Shown: positions 61,716-64,000 of the stretch, piece after piece | Layout of the letters: every line of letters begins with the position of its first letter | Position numbering within the stretch: position 1 is the first letter of the stretch | DNA from: Mesorhabditis belari | Taxonomy: Eukaryota > Nematoda > Chromadorea > Rhabditida > Rhabditidae | Direction of reading: 5' to 3' | Assembly: GCA_958450365.1 (NCBI GenBank) | Contig: CAUEEP010000935.1 | Span: 620,001-684,000 of the forward strand | Length of the DNA: 64,000 nucleotides | Made by a program: the position numbers and the translations under genes | Notes under the pieces: generated by a model | Told to the model about the DNA's origin: nothing | Databases searched by the model: none | What the model saw: the letters and a program-made list of their open reading frames with translations, nothing else

Positions 61716-64000
61716 CTAAAATTGAGGAAATGAAAAGAAGAGAAAGAGAAAGATAAAGCTTTGGTGTGAAAGTAAGAGAAGTTCTAATTAGAGTGTTTCT
61801 TGCGATAACAGATTGAATTTGGTATTTGAAAAGCTGACTCATTTTCTAAAGAGGCCATGCTTCCATTCAAAGCCATCAACTTATCGGGAAATCGAATTTT
61901 CACAAGCGAAATTGTTAAAACGGAACATTTTACACCCTGGACTTGTTTTGGCTTAAAGAATGGGCTGAATTGGGACCGATTCTCATTGGAATTATTGGCG
62001 AAGGGATGTAGAGATCGAGACAAAACTCTCAACTCACTAGGGAAAGGCATTAACTTGAGGTAAGCTTTGTCTGAACACCCAATGCACTTTATAGAATCGG
62101 GTATGGGGAAATCCAAATCTGAAATCCGAATCTGAAATCAAAATCTGTCAAAGGACTTTCCAAATGACTAAAACTGCCAAATGACTCTTCAATCGAGAAT
62201 CAAATGGATGCTTTAAAGCGCTCTTTCTTAGACGCGCGAAGGTGTGTCGATGGCCTAGTGGATAACCCACTAGTCTTCCACCCACTCGATCAAGGTTCGG
62301 TCCCTAGTCTAACTTTTTTTGTTTTTCTTTTAGAGTAACTTCTAGCATTTTGCAGCTAGTTTCATTATTTCTCTTTTGCTTTGTAGATGATCCAAACTTG
62401 AGGCTTAACAAGTTAAACCGATTAAAGACCCCAGTTAGACTAATCGTATAGTTAAACTGACTAAACTACTAAGAGATTCGAAGCTGAAACTCATAAAAGA
62501 ATCGGTTCTAATTCAGCCGTCACCTTTAAGAACTTTTATAATATCTCCAAAAAGCTAAACTGGGAAATCTTTAAAGAAAACTAAAGAAAGAATTATTGCT
62601 TTTCTGATAGAAGCGATTGTTTTCTATAAGCTTTTTTCTAAAAAAAAAAAAGGATTTTTGCTTTGCCATTCTACAAACCAATAAGTGCCGGTGATTTTGC
62701 TTGAAAATCTAGAAAAACGGAGAGATTTTCGTGTGTAAGTGAGTGCTTTTTGTGATTTTCTATTCGCACACCCTTACATTGAGGGAAAATTCCCGTGTTT
62801 TGTGGGCAAATTTTCGGCGAACCGCAAACGGTTCAGTAGGCAACGAGGTGTGGTTCTGAAATGATGGCCCACTAAGTTTCTTTCATTATATTCAAATCTA
62901 ACATTTTAAAAGAACATTGTCTACATTTTAATCGTTTATCAAGCTCTAAATAACCTGTTCGAGGAATTGTTGGTCTTCAAAGTGATCGTTTCCAACTTTG
63001 ACGGCTGATTCAATGTGGTGAGACTGAATTTTGATTGATTTCTCAAAATGATTGATCATTGACCATTGATTGCTTTTACAATTCTTATTGGTTTATATTA
63101 TTTTTGTTTTCATTTACCTCAAAAGTGGCCTTAAACTTGCATCAGTTGATAGAGATTCTTGCATTGATTCGTCTTTCACCAAACTTGTCTGAAAGTTGAC
63201 GAGTCCGATTTAGAGTGAGTCTTGTTTTAAAGGGGAAAAAAATGCTTTATATATGTGGATTAGTCTGAGAATCCTTAAGCAGGCCCGTAGTCAGGATTTC
63301 GATGTTTTTTTGGGAGAATCGCTCGAGCTTCGTCCAATCAATTTACTCATAAAGAAGAAAATTTAGTTAAATCTTTAGGCTACAATGAATCTTTAGGCTA
63401 AAAGAATCGACACGGATAAACGACACGGAAAATCGATCTCCTGGATAACGGCTATCGTTCCCCCCTTTCAGTTTTTAGTCGCTTTCTCAAAAACTAATAG
63501 ATGGTTCTGGAAGTTCAAAATACCATTCGATAGCAAATCTTTTTGCGCATCTTTTGAAGGATAAGCCATTGCGAATGACCAATTGGGGGACGAGAAAATC
63601 TACGAAGTGTAAAGGGGGAAACTCCTCCCCTAAAGTGTCCCCCTGTGATATATCGATGTGTACAATTGAATATTCTGGGGTTTTCATTGAAAACAAACAA
63701 ATATGGCAAATAAAAGTGATAAAACTAGAATTAAATACTCATATTTTGCAGAAAAAAAAGTAATTAAATATAGTAAAAGGGAGTGAGATATGGGGTAAAA
63801 AAAAGGACACTTTCGAAAAGTGTTCCCCTTTTTCTAACCCTCATATCTCGGCCATATTTGGGTCTTTTGGATCACTTTTTTTCTGTAAAATATGAGCATT
63901 TCAATTTTATTTTTACTGTTTTTTAAATGAAGAATGAATTACTCGAAGGAATCTTAGAATATTTCAACTGAAACCTTTAGGGAGATACTTCAGGCGAGTA
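61716..64000. other. intergenic or upstream exon region, little supported
   Basis: A plus frame 61857-62059 (MLPFKAINLSGNRIFTSEIV...) ends at a GTAAGC donor and overlaps a 110-codon minus frame; neither is convincing. 63480-63950 contains an inverted pair (CTCATATTTTGCAGAAAAAAAAG near 63738 and CTTTTTTTCTGTAAAATATGAG near 63875), with GTGTCC/GGACAC near 63635-63825. No gene recognised after 62.4 kb. Confidence 0.35.
62249..62312 (+). repeat. tRNA-like repeat
   Basis: GATGGCCTAGTGGATAACCC (A-box-like, same start as the unc-23 intron pair) and AAGGTTCGGTCCC (B-box-like), followed by a T-rich stretch. No acceptor stem. Confidence 0.5.

Overview
The window looks like nematode nuclear DNA: AT-rich, with many short introns ending in the extended TTTCAG acceptor, multi-exon genes recognisable as BAG2 (UNC-23), ADP/ATP carrier, serine palmitoyltransferase and nematode-type chemoreceptors, and a heavy load of Tc1/mariner, pogo and PAT-type (DIRS-order) elements. 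I cannot name the genus.

Layout. 1-1.1 kb: frameshifted mariner. 2.1-7.1 kb: a PAT-like tyrosine-recombinase retrotransposon (gag, RT/RNase H, YR, all on the minus strand, with split direct repeats), nested in one arm of an older foldback element. 7.9-11.0 kb: exons of a 7TM chemoreceptor in order, broken up by repeats. 11.3-12.9 kb: tail of a LINE, then a pogo/Tigger-like element. 14.6-25.1 kb, minus strand: an intact nine-exon ADP/ATP carrier followed 319 bp downstream by a 12-exon serine palmitoyltransferase subunit 2-like gene that lacks the usual N-terminus; their introns hold a Tc1-like transposon, MITEs and tRNA-like repeats. 26-37 kb: mostly repeats (about 101-bp satellite, foldbacks, a Tc3-like element with about 200-bp inverted repeats, decayed mariners), with one small membrane-protein gene model at 31.1-31.9 kb. 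42.2-44.6 kb: the complete BAG2/unc-23 gene.

44.9-60.3 kb is a mosaic of segmental duplications. It has two almost identical 386-residue F-box genes facing each other in a 2 x 3-kb inverted repeat. It also has three copies of an unrecognised nematode gene ('gene X'), one with an intact mariner insertion whose empty site is preserved in a sister copy; a Sec24 (COPII) fragment; and duplicated TM6/TM7 exons of a rhodopsin-like GPCR. 60.2-61.7 kb: a six-exon minus-strand gene of unknown function with a Ser-rich and then strongly basic C-terminus, whose last exon is copied at 40.7 kb.

The intact genes (ADP/ATP carrier, BAG2, SPT-like enzyme, F-box pair) do not form one pathway. The striking property of the window is its rearrangement history: nested transposons, palindromic gene duplication, exon fragments moved and fused, and at least ten tRNA-like sequences with A/B-box motifs scattered in introns and intergenic DNA.
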